From assembly GCA_903889245.1 (NCBI GenBank), contig CAISWQ010000054.1:1-64000 (forward strand): a stretch of DNA of 64,000 nt, read 5' to 3'. How positions within the stretch are numbered: the first letter of the stretch is position 1; each line of letters begins with the position of its first letter. The notes under the pieces are model-generated. The model saw nothing but the letters and a program-made list of their open reading frames with translations. It ran no database searches and was not told the DNA's origin. Both the position numbers and the translations under genes were made by a program. The DNA is from an uncultured Lentisphaerota bacterium. Its GTDB lineage: Bacteria; Verrucomicrobiota; Kiritimatiellia; CAIQIC01. This document shows, one piece after another, positions 28,257 through 36,792 of this stretch.

Positions 28257-30821
28257 ATGAAACATTTTTTTCTCTGCGATGAAGGCGATGGCTTGTCGTG
28301 CCCGCTGGGTGGGAAGGCGCGCGCGCTCTGGACGCTGGGACAGGCGGGCTTCCCGGTGCCGCGCTGGCTCGCAGTGTTGCCGGAGGCGCTGATGGCGAGC
28401 CTGCCGCCGGACCAGCGTGCGCAGCCCACCGCCGCCATCGCGACCGCCGGCCTCGCGCCGGAACTGGCGGCGGAATTGCTCGCGCTCCTGCCACGGGTGG
28501 ACGCGCAGGCGACGCGCTGGGCGGTACGTTCCTCGGCCTCGGATGAGGATGGCGCGGCGCATTCCTTCGCTGGTCAACTGGAAAGTTTTCTGGACGTGCC
28601 GGCCGGGGAAGTGCCCGCTCGCATTGCTGATGTCTGGCGCTCCGGTTTTACGGAGCGGGTCGTGGCCTATCGCCGTGAGCGTAGCCTCCCGCTGCCGCCG
28701 CCGGTGCCGACCGTCATCGTGCAGGCGATGATCCCGGCCGAGGCGGCCGGCGTCGCCTTCAGCACCGACGCGGTGACGGGTCGCTGGGAGCACAGCGTGG
28801 TGGCGGCCGTGCGTGGGTTGGGCGAGGCGCTGGTCTCCGGCACGAGCAACGCCGACACCTACAAGGTGGATCGCGCCGGCCAGATCGTGGAGCGGGTCCT
28901 TGCTCCCGGTCAGATGCCGCCGGTGCTGCGCGATGAGCAGGCGCGCGCGGTCGCCGAACTGGCGCGCCGCGCCGAGCACTATGGCGAACGGCCGCAGGAC
29001 ATCGAGTGGGCGTGGGCAGCGGGCCACCTGTGGCTGTTGCAATCGCGCCCGATCACCTCGCTGGGCCTGGTGGCCGATCCGGCCGGCGCGCGCCAGCTCT
29101 GGGACAACAGCAACATCGCCGAGAGTTACTGTGGTGTGACAACCCCGCTGACCTACAGCTATGCGCGCTACATCTATGAGGAGGTGTACTGGCAGTTCTG
29201 CCGGATGCTGGGCGTGCCGGAGCGCAAGCTGGAGGACAACGCCGATCTGTTCGGCCGGATGCTCGGCCTGATTCGCGGCCGCATCTATTACAGCCTGCTC
29301 GACTGGTATCGCCTGCTGGCGCTGTTGCCGGGGTTCACCTTCAACCGCCAGTTCATGGAGCAGATGATGGGTGTGAAGGAAGGGCTGCCGCCGGACCTGG
29401 CGCAGCGTTTCGAGTCCGCCAGCTTGGGCGCGCGGCTGGGCGACCTGCTGCATCTGTGCTCGACGCTCGCTGGCCTGCTGCGCGCGCGCCGCCGGCTGCC
29501 GGACATCAAGGCGCAGTTCATGCAGCGCGTGCAGTTGGCGCTGCGTCCGCCCGTCACGCCGCTCGATCAGCAACGCGCCGACGAACTGGCGGCCGCCTAC
29601 CGCGAGCTCGAGCGCCAATTGCTGACGCGCTGGGATGCGCCGCTGCTGAACGATTTCTTCGCGATGATATACTTCGGCGTCCTGCGCAAGCTGTGCGCCA
29701 GATGGTTGGGGGAGGGCGCCGATTCACTCGCCAACGACCTGGTTGGCAACGCCGGCGGGATGATCAGCACCGAGCCGGCGCGACTGGTCGAGGAGATGGC
29801 CGCGCTGGCCGCGCGCGATGCGGACCTGGCGCGCACGCTGTCGCAGGCGCCGCCAGCGGAGGCGCTGGCGGCCGCCCGCGCGCACCCGCAACTGGGCTCG
29901 CACCTGCATAACTATCTCGAAAAATTTGGCGATCGTTGCATGGAGGAGTTGAAGCTGGAAAGCCCGACGCTACGCGAAGACGCCAGCTTGCTGCTGCGCT
30001 CCATCGGCCGTCTGGCCGCGCGCGGCCCCACCGCCGGCCGCACGCGTTACGCCGCCCGCGAGCAGGCCGAGCAGCGCGTGGCTGCGACCTTGCGCCACCG
30101 GCCATTCCAGCGCTGGCTGTTCCAACGGGTGCTGCGCCAGACGCGCAACTACGTGCGCGACCGCGAGAACCTGCGGCTGGAGCGCACGCGCCTTTTCGCT
30201 CGCGTCCGCGCCATCTTCAAGGCGCTGGGCCGCCGCCTGGTCGCCGTCAACCAGCTTGAACAGGTCGGCGATATTTTCTACCTGACGGTGACCGAGGCGC
30301 TGGGCTTCGTCGAGGGCCTCGCGGTGACGACGCGGCTGAAGGAACTGGTCGCGCTGCGCCGGCAGGAGTTTGCAGCTTACCGCGCCGGCCCGCCACCGGC
30401 GGACCGCTTCGAGACGCGCGGCGCGGTTTACGTCGGCAATCCGTTTCAGGCGGCGGCCGCCGCCGCCGCGATCACCGGCGACGTGGCGCGCGGTCTGGCC
30501 TGCTGTCCCGGCGTCGTGCGCGGTCGTGTGCGCGTGGTGCTCGATCCGCGCGGCGCAGAGCTGCTGCCCGGCGAAATCCTGGTGGCGGCGCGCACCGATC
30601 CGGGCTGGGTCATGCTGTTCCCCGCCGCGTCGGGCCTGATCGTGGAACACGGCAGCCTGCTCTCGCACTCGGCGATCGTCGCGCGTGAACTGGGTTTGCC
30701 CGCCGTGGTCGCGCTCGCCGGCGCCACCTCGTGGCTGCGCACCGGCGACGCGGTGGAACTCGATGGCGCGAGCGGGACGGTGCGCCGCCTGACCGCAGCG
30801 GAGGCCGCACATGCCCAGTGA
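28257..30821 (+). CDS. PEP-synthase-like dikinase with rifampicin phosphotransferase architecture
   Basis: This 854-aa protein has an N-terminal ATP-grasp PEP/pyruvate-binding domain to about residue 285 (GGKARALWTLGQAGFPVP; RSSASDEDGAAHSFAGQLES; QSRPITSL). A long helical middle region follows. The C-terminal swivelling phosphohistidine domain contains GSLLSHSAIVARELGLPAVV near residue 800; its His should carry the phosphate. The PEP-binding barrel of true PEP synthase is missing. This order and length match rifampicin phosphotransferases, which move the ATP beta-phosphate to a hydroxyl. In this cluster the acceptor may be a lipid hydroxyl (inference). Confidence 0.82.
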   Translation: MKHFFLCDEGDGLSCPLGGKARALWTLGQAGFPVPRWLAVLPEALMASLPPDQRAQPTAAIATAGLAPELAAELLALLPRVDAQATRWAVRSSASDEDGAAHSFAGQLESFLDVPAGEVPARIADVWRSGFTERVVAYRRERSLPLPPPVPTVIVQAMIPAEAAGVAFSTDAVTGRWEHSVVAAVRGLGEALVSGTSNADTYKVDRAGQIVERVLAPGQMPPVLRDEQARAVAELARRAEHYGERPQDIEWAWAAGHLWLLQSRPITSLGLVADPAGARQLWDNSNIAESYCGVTTPLTYSYARYIYEEVYWQFCRMLGVPERKLEDNADLFGRMLGLIRGRIYYSLLDWYRLLALLPGFTFNRQFMEQMMGVKEGLPPDLAQRFESASLGARLGDLLHLCSTLAGLLRARRRLPDIKAQFMQRVQLALRPPVTPLDQQRADELAAAYRELERQLLTRWDAPLLNDFFAMIYFGVLRKLCARWLGEGADSLANDLVGNAGGMISTEPARLVEEMAALAARDADLARTLSQAPPAEALAAARAHPQLGSHLHNYLEKFGDRCMEELKLESPTLREDASLLLRSIGRLAARGPTAGRTRYAAREQAEQRVAATLRHRPFQRWLFQRVLRQTRNYVRDRENLRLERTRLFARVRAIFKALGRRLVAVNQLEQVGDIFYLTVTEALGFVEGLAVTTRLKELVALRRQEFAAYRAGPPPADRFETRGAVYVGNPFQAAAAAAAITGDVARGLACCPGVVRGRVRVVLDPRGAELLPGEILVAARTDPGWVMLFPAASGLIVEHGSLLSHSAIVARELGLPAVVALAGATSWLRTGDAVELDGASGTVRRLTAAEAAHAQ

Positions 30822-31914
30822 GGTCGCCAGCCGCGCCCGCTTCGACGCCATCCGCTACGCCCAATGCTGGGAAGATGCCGATATCCTCGTGGCGGCGCTC
30901 GAACCGGCGCCGGGCAAGGTGTTCATCAGCATCATGTCGGCGGGCGACAATACGCTGGCGTTGCTGACTGGTGATCCCGAGCGCGTCATCGCCGTGGATT
31001 TGAGTCCCGCGCAGCGGGCGTGCGCGCTGTTGCGCGTCGCGGCTTACCGGCAGTTATCGCATGCTGAATGGCTGGAGTTGCTCGGCTCGCGGGCGAGCGC
31101 GCAGCGTGCCGCGCTCTATGCGCGCTGCCGTGAACCGCTGCCGGATGACGTGCGCCAGTTTTGGGATGAGCGACCCGCGGAGGTCGCGGCCGGCGTGGGC
31201 AGCGCCGGAAAATTTGAACGCTACTTTGCCCTGTTCCGCCGGCGCATCCTGCCGCTGATTCATCGGCGCCAGATTGTGACGGCGCTGCTGCAACCGCGCC
31301 CGCTGGCGGAGCGGCGCGCGTTCTATGCACAGCAGTGGGACAACCGCCGCTGGCGTTTTTTATTCCGTCTTTTTTTCTCGCGCCGCCTGATGGGCGCACT
31401 CGGCCGCGACGCCGCGTTCTTTCAGTACGTGGAAGGCGACGTGGCCGCGCGTATCCTGGAGCGCACGCGTTACGCGCTCGCCGAACTGGCGCCGGCGGAG
31501 AATCCCTATCTGCACTGGATCCTGACGGGCCGGCACGGCGCAGCGCTGCCACTCGCGCTGCGGGCTGAACACTTTGCCGCCATTCGCGCCCGCGTGGACC
31601 GCGTCGAGTGGCGCGTCCAGGCCTTGGAAGATACGCTGGCCGGACTGCCGCCGCGGAGCGTGGATGGCTTCAACCTCTCGGACATTTTCGAGTACATGTC
31701 GCCGGACCATCAGGAGCAGGTGCTGCGCGCCATCGTGCGCGTCGCGCGGCCCGGCGCGCGGCTGGCCTACTGGAACATGCTGGTGCCGCGCGCGCGGCCG
31801 GACAGCATGGCGCACCTGCTGCGCCCGCGACCGGACCTGGCCGAGTCGCTCTGGCGGCGCGATCAGGCGTGGTTCTATAGCCGCTTCATCGTCGAGGAAG
31901 TGGTCGCCTCATGA
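30811..31914 (+). CDS. BtaA-like aminocarboxypropyltransferase (DUF3419)
   Basis: This 367-aa protein matches the DUF3419/BtaA family: RFDAIRYAQCWEDADILVAAL at the start, the SAM-binding loop SIMSAGDNTLALL and the following VIAVDLSPAQ. Later comes VDGFNLSDIFEYMSPDHQEQVL with RPGARLAYWNML. BtaA moves the 3-amino-3-carboxypropyl group of SAM to diacylglycerol in betaine-lipid (DGTS) synthesis. No BtaB-like N-methyltransferase is seen nearby, so the product need not be DGTS. It overlaps the dikinase gene by 11 bp and the next gene by 4 bp. Confidence 0.85.
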   Translation: MPSEVASRARFDAIRYAQCWEDADILVAALEPAPGKVFISIMSAGDNTLALLTGDPERVIAVDLSPAQRACALLRVAAYRQLSHAEWLELLGSRASAQRAALYARCREPLPDDVRQFWDERPAEVAAGVGSAGKFERYFALFRRRILPLIHRRQIVTALLQPRPLAERRAFYAQQWDNRRWRFLFRLFFSRRLMGALGRDAAFFQYVEGDVAARILERTRYALAELAPAENPYLHWILTGRHGAALPLALRAEHFAAIRARVDRVEWRVQALEDTLAGLPPRSVDGFNLSDIFEYMSPDHQEQVLRAIVRVARPGARLAYWNMLVPRARPDSMAHLLRPRPDLAESLWRRDQAWFYSRFIVEEVVAS

Positions 31915-33227
31915 ATCCGTGGCTGGCCATCCTGCTCGTGTTGGGCGCGCTCGCGGCCCTGCTGGGCGGGCTGGCCGTGCTCGGCCGGCGCGGACGCATT
32001 TCGCCGGAGGCCAGCCGCAAGACCGTACACGTGGTGCTCGGTTGCATCACGCTTTCGTTCCCCTGGCTGTTCACGCGGCTCTGGCCGGTCTGGGTGCTCG
32101 CCGCCCTCGCGGTCGGCACCCTCGCCGCGCTGCGCTGGCTGCGGCCGGTCGCGTCCGCGGACCGCCGTGTACTGCTCGGCGTGACGCGCGAATCCTATGG
32201 CGAACTGTGTTTTCCTCTCGCCGTCGCGCTGGTCTTCACCTGCAGTCGCGCCCACCCGGCGCACTATCTGTTGGCCGTGGCGGCACTGACCTTCGCCGAT
32301 GCCGCCGGCGCGCTCATCGGCGGACGTTTCGGCCGCTTGCGCTTCACGACGGACGAGGGCCTCAAGACGGTGGAGGGTTCGTTGGCGATCTGGCTGATCA
32401 CCAGCCTGCTCACCTTCTGCATCCTGCTGGTGGCCGATGACGCCGATATCGGCCGCGCCGCGTTGGTCGCCGCGCTGATCGGGGTCCTGACGGCGTTGTT
32501 GGAGGCGATTGCGCTGAAGGGCTTCGATAATCTTTTTCTGCCGCTGCTGGTCTGGTCGCTGGTGACGAAATATGCCGAGCTGACCGCGCCGCAATTGGGC
32601 GTGCGGCTGGCGGCGCTCTTGCTGATCGTGGCGGGCGCGGTGATCTGGCGCAACGGCACGCGGTTGAACCATGCCGGCATGTTGGGAGCGGCGCTGCTGA
32701 TTTATCTCTGCGCAGTGCTGGGCGACTGGCGTTGGGTCCTGCATCCGCTGGTCGCCGCCGCCTGTTATCTCTGGCTCTGCCGCCACGATCAGGACACGGT
32801 CAGTGTGCCACATACGCTGGCGGCGGCCTTCGCCGTCGCGGGGCCGGGTCTGTTCTGGTTGTTCATGCAACAAACCGGCGTCTGGCCGGCCAGCTTCGCA
32901 TGTTTCGCGACGGCGTTTGCGGTGGAGATGGCCTTGATGACCTTCACCGAAACCTGGGATCCAGTGACGCCACCGCGGCACGCCCGCGCCTGGCTGCTCG
33001 CGGTGGCGACGGGCGCGGGCCTGGGCCTGCTCGCCGGCGCGGTGTGCTGGCTGGATGCACTCCAAGGGCTGCGCGCCGCGGGTGTGCTGCTGCTCGCCTG
33101 CGCCGCCGCCGTGACGATGTTTCATGCCTTGGAATGGAGCCGTGCCACCGCGCATCAACACGATGCGCGCTGGCTGCTGCAAGGCGGCCTGGGTATCGCC
33201 GCCTCGCTGCTGGGGGTCTGGATATGA
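31911..33227 (+). CDS. Phytol/dolichol kinase-like membrane protein with extra C-terminal half
   Basis: This 438-aa polytopic protein has in its N-terminal half the CTP-dependent polyprenol kinase / phosphatidate cytidylyltransferase-like motifs: SRKTVHVVLG, LTFADAAGALIGGRFGR, LKTVEGSLA, and LEAIALKGFDNLFLPL. These are the VTE5/SEC59-type signatures, implying phosphorylation of an isoprenoid alcohol or similar lipid alcohol. The C-terminal half (from about residue 240) holds further membrane helices, including LNHAGMLGAALLIYLCAVLG. That region faintly resembles DUF92/VTE6 proteins (phytyl-phosphate kinase), so a two-kinase fusion is possible but weakly supported. Confidence 0.78.
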   Translation: MNPWLAILLVLGALAALLGGLAVLGRRGRISPEASRKTVHVVLGCITLSFPWLFTRLWPVWVLAALAVGTLAALRWLRPVASADRRVLLGVTRESYGELCFPLAVALVFTCSRAHPAHYLLAVAALTFADAAGALIGGRFGRLRFTTDEGLKTVEGSLAIWLITSLLTFCILLVADDADIGRAALVAALIGVLTALLEAIALKGFDNLFLPLLVWSLVTKYAELTAPQLGVRLAALLLIVAGAVIWRNGTRLNHAGMLGAALLIYLCAVLGDWRWVLHPLVAAACYLWLCRHDQDTVSVPHTLAAAFAVAGPGLFWLFMQQTGVWPASFACFATAFAVEMALMTFTETWDPVTPPRHARAWLLAVATGAGLGLLAGAVCWLDALQGLRAAGVLLLACAAAVTMFHALEWSRATAHQHDARWLLQGGLGIAASLLGVWI

Positions 33228-34222
33228 ACACACGCTGTTTCGCTCCCGCGGAGTGGAACGCGCTGGCCGGCCTGGCACAGGAACCGGCGCTGCCGCCCTT
33301 CGAGGGCGCGCTGCTGGAGCGCCAGCACGCCGAGGCGCACGTCGTGGCGTTGCGCGGCGACCGGATCGCCGCACGCTGCTCGTGCTGGCGCCGCACCGCG
33401 CCGCCGTATCCGCCGGAACAACCCGGCGTCATCGGCCACTTCGCCGCGACCGACGAGGCGTCGGCCTTGGCCGTGTTGGCGGGCGCGCAGGATTTTCTGC
33501 GGCGTTCCGGTTGTTCGCTGGCCATCGGCCCGATGGACGGCAATACGTGGCGGCGCTACCGCTGGATCACGGAGCGCGGCGCCGAGCAGCCGTTCTTCAT
33601 GGAGCCGGATAATCCGCCGGACTATCCCGTGTGGTGGGAGCGCGCCGGCTTCGTGCCGCTGGCCCACTACCAGTCGGCGCTGGTCACCGGACTCACCGGC
33701 GCTGACGAGCGGCTGGAGCGCGTCCGCGCGCGCCTGGCGGCGGCAGGCGTCGTCATCCGGCCGGTGGAATTGGCGGCGCTCGAACGCGACCTGCGGCACA
33801 TCCACGCGGTCTCGCTGAACAGCTTCGCCCACAACTTCCTCTACACGCCGTTGTCCGAGGCCGACTTCCTCGCGCAGTATCTGCCCTACCGCGATCAACT
33901 CCGCCCGGAGTTCATCCTGCTGGCGATGCGGGGCGCAACCAGTGTCGGCTTCGTTTTCTGTATCCCGGATTTCCTGCGGCCGAAGGCGGGGCAGCCGCTG
34001 GATACGCTGATCCTCAAGACGCTCGCCATCCTGCCCGGCCGCGACTACGCGGGGCTGGGCAACCTGCTGGTCGAACACGTCCATCAGGCGGCGCACGCGG
34101 CCGGCCTGACGCGCGTCATCCACGCGCTCTCGGCGGCGCACAACTCGGTCATCAACATCACCGCGCGTTACGGCAGCGTCATGCGACGCTATGCGCTCTA
34201 CGCGCGCCGGCTGGACGCATGA
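33224..34222 (+). CDS. GNAT-like acyltransferase
   Basis: This 332-aa cytosolic protein has a C-terminal GNAT-like fold: FILLAMRGATSVGFVFCIPD, then TLAILPGRDYAGLGNLLVEHVHQAA (acetyl-CoA-type loop region) and ALSAAHNSVINITARYG. The N-terminal half contains IGPMDGNTWRRYRW and a YPVWWERAGFVPLAHYQS segment seen in a group of uncharacterised GNAT-annotated proteins. The substrate is unknown; in this operon it may acylate the amino group left by the BtaA-like step (inference). It overlaps both neighbours by 4 bp. Confidence 0.7.
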   Translation: MNTRCFAPAEWNALAGLAQEPALPPFEGALLERQHAEAHVVALRGDRIAARCSCWRRTAPPYPPEQPGVIGHFAATDEASALAVLAGAQDFLRRSGCSLAIGPMDGNTWRRYRWITERGAEQPFFMEPDNPPDYPVWWERAGFVPLAHYQSALVTGLTGADERLERVRARLAAAGVVIRPVELAALERDLRHIHAVSLNSFAHNFLYTPLSEADFLAQYLPYRDQLRPEFILLAMRGATSVGFVFCIPDFLRPKAGQPLDTLILKTLAILPGRDYAGLGNLLVEHVHQAAHAAGLTRVIHALSAAHNSVINITARYGSVMRRYALYARRLDA

Positions 34223-35790
34223 ACGCCAACCTGGCAGAGCATCTGTTGCGCGTCGCGCGCGAGCGGCCAGACCAGCCGGCGCTGGTGGACTGCCACGGCG
34301 GGCGCGAACGCGTCTGGACGTTTGCCCGGCTGGCGGCCGACACGGCGCGCGCGGCGGTCGCCCTGCGCGACGCCGGGCTGCGGCCGGGCGATGGCCTGTT
34401 GCTCTGGCAGCCGATGTCCGCGGAACTTTATATCCTGCTCATCGGCGCGTGGCGCGCCGGGCTGGTCGCGCTCTTCATGGATCCCGGCCAGCATCGCCGT
34501 CACAAGGCGGCCGGCGCGCGGCTCTGGCCGCCGCGCGCGCTGGCCGGACCGTGGCAAGCCCATCTGCTCTCGTGGACCGTGCCCGGTCTGCGCCACCGGT
34601 TGCGGCGCTTCATCACGGCCGGCTGGTTTCCCGGCGCGCAACGATTGGCGCTGAAGGCGACCGAGCCACCCGCGGCGCCGTTGGTCGAATGCAGCGACGA
34701 GACTCCGGCCTTGGTGACGTGTACCAGCGGCAGCACGGGCGAGCCCAAGGCGATCGTGCGCACGCATGGTTTCCTGCGCCGCCAGCATCGGGTGCTGGAG
34801 CGCGAGCTGGACCTGCGGCCCGGTCAGATTGATCTGGCCGGGATGCCGATCTTCGTGCTGGCGAATCTCGGTTCCGCGGTCACCTCGCTCATCCCCGCCG
34901 GCCACATCGCGCGGCCCGGCGCGATCGCGCCGGCGCCGGTGCTGGCGCAGATGCAACGCTGGCGGCCTGACCGCGCCATCGCCGCGCCTGCCTTCTGGGA
35001 GCGCCTGCTATCGGCCGGCCCCGCGCCGGAACTGGCTGCGTTGAAAAATATTTTCACTGGCGGCGGCCCGGTCCATGGCGACCTGATGCAGCGCCTGCAG
35101 CAAGCTGCACCGCAGGCGCACGTCACCGCCGTCTATGGTTCGACCGAGGCCGAGCCGATGGCACATCTCACGGCCGCGGAGTGGGACACCATGCGGGACT
35201 TCGCCGACCGTCTGCTGCCTGCGGGTGCCGTCGTGGAGGGCATGGATGTGCGCGTGATCCCCGACCGTTGGGGGCAGCCGCTGCCGGCGCGGTCGCCGCA
35301 GGAATTCGAGGCGCAGCGCTTGCCGCCCGGCCAGCTCGGCGAGATGGTCGTCGCCGGTCCGCTGGTCATCCCCGGCTATCTGCACGGGCGTGGTGACGCC
35401 GAGACCAAATTCCGCGTCGGGTCAACCCTCTGGCATCGCACGGGCGACGCCGGTTGCTTCGATGCCGCGGGCCGTCTGTGGCTGGCGGGCCGCTGCGCGG
35501 CGAAGGTTCAGCTTGGCCAGCGCGTCGTTTATCCGCTGGAAGCGGAACTGTGCGTGCGCCGGGTGCGCGGCCTGCGCCGCTGCGCCTTGGTGCAGTGCGG
35601 CGCGCAGGTGATCCTCGCGGTGGAAACCGACTCTGCGGAAAGCCTCACGGCCGTGCAGCAGCAACTGACGGCGCAATATTTCGCCGGCGTACAGGTGCGC
35701 CGTCTTGCGCAGTTGCCGATGGATCGCCGCCACAACTCCAAAATTGATCTCGGCGCCTTGCGCGCGCTGCTGGCCAAGCACCCCATTTGA
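34219..35790 (+). CDS. OleC-like AMP-dependent acid ligase
   Basis: This 523-aa adenylate-forming enzyme carries the P-loop TSGSTGEPKAIVRTHGF near residue 170. The A5 motif is YGSTEAEP, the A7-A8 region is HRTGDAGCFDAAGRLWLAGR, and the A10-type lysine appears in 'DRRHNSKIDLGAL'. PGQIDLAGMPIFVLANLG and GHIARPGAI resemble OleC-type ligases more than standard acyl-CoA synthetases. It probably activates a fatty or hydroxy acid as acyl-AMP or CoA ester for the cluster's product. It is the last gene of the coupled series; no classical terminator follows, only a long palindrome. Confidence 0.82.
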   Translation: MNANLAEHLLRVARERPDQPALVDCHGGRERVWTFARLAADTARAAVALRDAGLRPGDGLLLWQPMSAELYILLIGAWRAGLVALFMDPGQHRRHKAAGARLWPPRALAGPWQAHLLSWTVPGLRHRLRRFITAGWFPGAQRLALKATEPPAAPLVECSDETPALVTCTSGSTGEPKAIVRTHGFLRRQHRVLERELDLRPGQIDLAGMPIFVLANLGSAVTSLIPAGHIARPGAIAPAPVLAQMQRWRPDRAIAAPAFWERLLSAGPAPELAALKNIFTGGGPVHGDLMQRLQQAAPQAHVTAVYGSTEAEPMAHLTAAEWDTMRDFADRLLPAGAVVEGMDVRVIPDRWGQPLPARSPQEFEAQRLPPGQLGEMVVAGPLVIPGYLHGRGDAETKFRVGSTLWHRTGDAGCFDAAGRLWLAGRCAAKVQLGQRVVYPLEAELCVRRVRGLRRCALVQCGAQVILAVETDSAESLTAVQQQLTAQYFAGVQVRRLAQLPMDRRHNSKIDLGALRALLAKHPI

Positions 35791-35828
35791 AGGGCATGAC
35801 CGCCCACATCGCACCCGCTGCCTGACCG

Positions 35829-35856
35829 AATCGCACACTTGTACAAGTGTGCGATT
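35829..35856. promoter_or_regulatory. Perfect 28-bp palindrome after the lipid cluster
   Basis: The left arm AATCGCACACTTGT is the exact reverse complement of the right arm ACAAGTGTGCGATT, so all 28 bp are palindromic with no spacer. It stands 38 bp after the AMP-ligase stop. There is no immediate T-run, although CTTTT follows about 14 bp on. It could be a dyad operator, a cruciform site or an mRNA 3'-end structure. The remaining 110 bp up to the convergent gene hold a short GC hairpin and a heptamer tract. Confidence 0.7.
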
Positions 35857-35932
35857 GCGGCAACAGCACTTTTCCCTGCGCTGCTACTCGTGTGGAGGGC
35901 CACGCTCCGTCGTGGCCGCTCCCACCATCTTC

Positions 35933-35967
35933 TATCTGCTATCTTCCATCCGCTATTTGCTATTTCA
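35933..35967. repeat. Heptamer tandem tract, inverted (TATCCGC-type), 5 units
   Basis: Units TATCTGC, TATCTTC, CATCCGC, TATTTGC and TATTTCA run in perfect 7-bp register. They are the reverse complement of the GCGGATA-type tract after thyX. The last unit supplies the stop codon of the minus-strand transglycosylase gene, the same relation to a gene end as at thyX. Confidence 0.85.
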
Positions 35968-36549
35968 CAGCGAAGCGACGCGTTGTGGCGGATAGCGCTG
36001 GGCGAGTTGCTTGAGCGCCTGGCGTTGCTGCTCGGCGCGGACGAGCTCGGCGAGCATCGCGTCGTGGAGGTTGGTGACGCGCTCGACATAGTCGCGGGTC
36101 GAGGCGGGTGCTTTCTTCAGATCAAAATTTTTTTGCGTGAGCAGCGTCGGCCCGGCGTTATAGGCGGCGATCAAGAGCGAACGCTCATCGGCCTGCCACG
36201 CGGCGCGGTGCTGTCCGAGCTGCGTTTGCAACTGCGCGAGGTAGGCGCTGCCGACGCGGCGGTTGAGCACGCCATCGAACGCCTTCGCGAACGGCAGCGG
36301 CCGGCCGAACACTTTGCGCGAGACCTCCCGCCACGTCGCCAGCCGGATTTGCATCAGGCCGCGTTCACCGAGGCTGCCGACGCGGTCGGCCCGGCCCTGC
36401 GACTCGAGCAGGATGATCGCGTCCACCAGTTTCTCGCCGGCGGCGCGGGCGCTGATCTGCGGAGTGATCGCGTTGGTTGACTGTGCTGACACCACGAGCG
36501 GCAGGCACACTACTCCCAGGGCAATAACCAATCCAAGTAACAGCTTCAT
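35965..36549 (-). CDS. Secreted lytic transglycosylase-like protein
   Basis: This 194-aa protein has an N-terminal signal peptide (MKLLLGLVIALGVVCLPLVVSA). The lysozyme-like SLT core shows the catalytic Glu in 'ILLESQGRADRVGSLGERGLMQI' and the family motif AAYNAGP. The role is probably peptidoglycan cleavage in the periplasm. GAGGAAGTTCAC-like sequence (AGGAAG) precedes the chosen ATG; longer frames run back into repeats. The C-terminus is short and charged. Confidence 0.82.
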   Translation of the reverse strand: MKLLLGLVIALGVVCLPLVVSAQSTNAITPQISARAAGEKLVDAIILLESQGRADRVGSLGERGLMQIRLATWREVSRKVFGRPLPFAKAFDGVLNRRVGSAYLAQLQTQLGQHRAAWQADERSLLIAAYNAGPTLLTQKNFDLKKAPASTRDYVERVTNLHDAMLAELVRAEQQRQALKQLAQRYPPQRVASL

Positions 36550-36642
36550 GTGAACTTCCTGTACAAAGGCCGGCGCCATGCCGGCGAAAAATGCGACAAA
36601 CTTGAATCTGCCAGAACGTCTTGTGGACGAAAAGGAGCGGCG

Positions 36643-36670
36643 AAAATACAGGGTTTCCCGCAGTTTGCAA
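36643..36670 (-). promoter_or_regulatory. Candidate promoter for the transglycosylase gene
   Basis: On the minus strand TTGCAA and TATTTT are separated by 16 bp, about 95 bp before the start codon. The nearest palindrome core of the upstream array lies 30 bp further out. The consensus match is moderate. Confidence 0.35.
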
Positions 36671-36699
36671 CCGCATATTTTGGAGTTGCAGGGTGCGAT

Positions 36700-36777
36700 T
36701 CCCAAGGCTTGGAAATGGTGAGGACCGGTTTTTCCAAGGCTTGGAAAAAACAACGGAAATATTTCCAAGCCTTGGAA
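36700..36777. repeat. TTCCAA-N3-TTGGAA palindrome array, 3 copies
   Basis: Cores start at 36700, 36732 and 36763 (32 and 31 bp apart). The first spacer contains GGT-GAGG-ACC as an inner inverted repeat. The array lies between the 5' end of the transglycosylase gene and the 3' end of the cation-efflux gene, both on the minus strand. Confidence 0.88.
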
Positions 36778-36792
36778 CCCACGCCGCGCCGG

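Noticed and set aside
28257-30821. Phosphoenolpyruvate synthase (ppsA)
   Set aside because: It lacks the C-terminal PEP-binding barrel. The order ATP-grasp, helical middle, His domain fits rifampicin phosphotransferase-type dikinases.
30811-31914. DGTS betaine-lipid synthase
   Set aside because: Only the BtaA-like half is present; no BtaB-type N-methyltransferase domain or gene is nearby.
35965-36768. Longer start for the lytic transglycosylase
   Set aside because: The added residues are translated palindrome repeats; the chosen ATG has a ribosome site and opens a good signal peptide.
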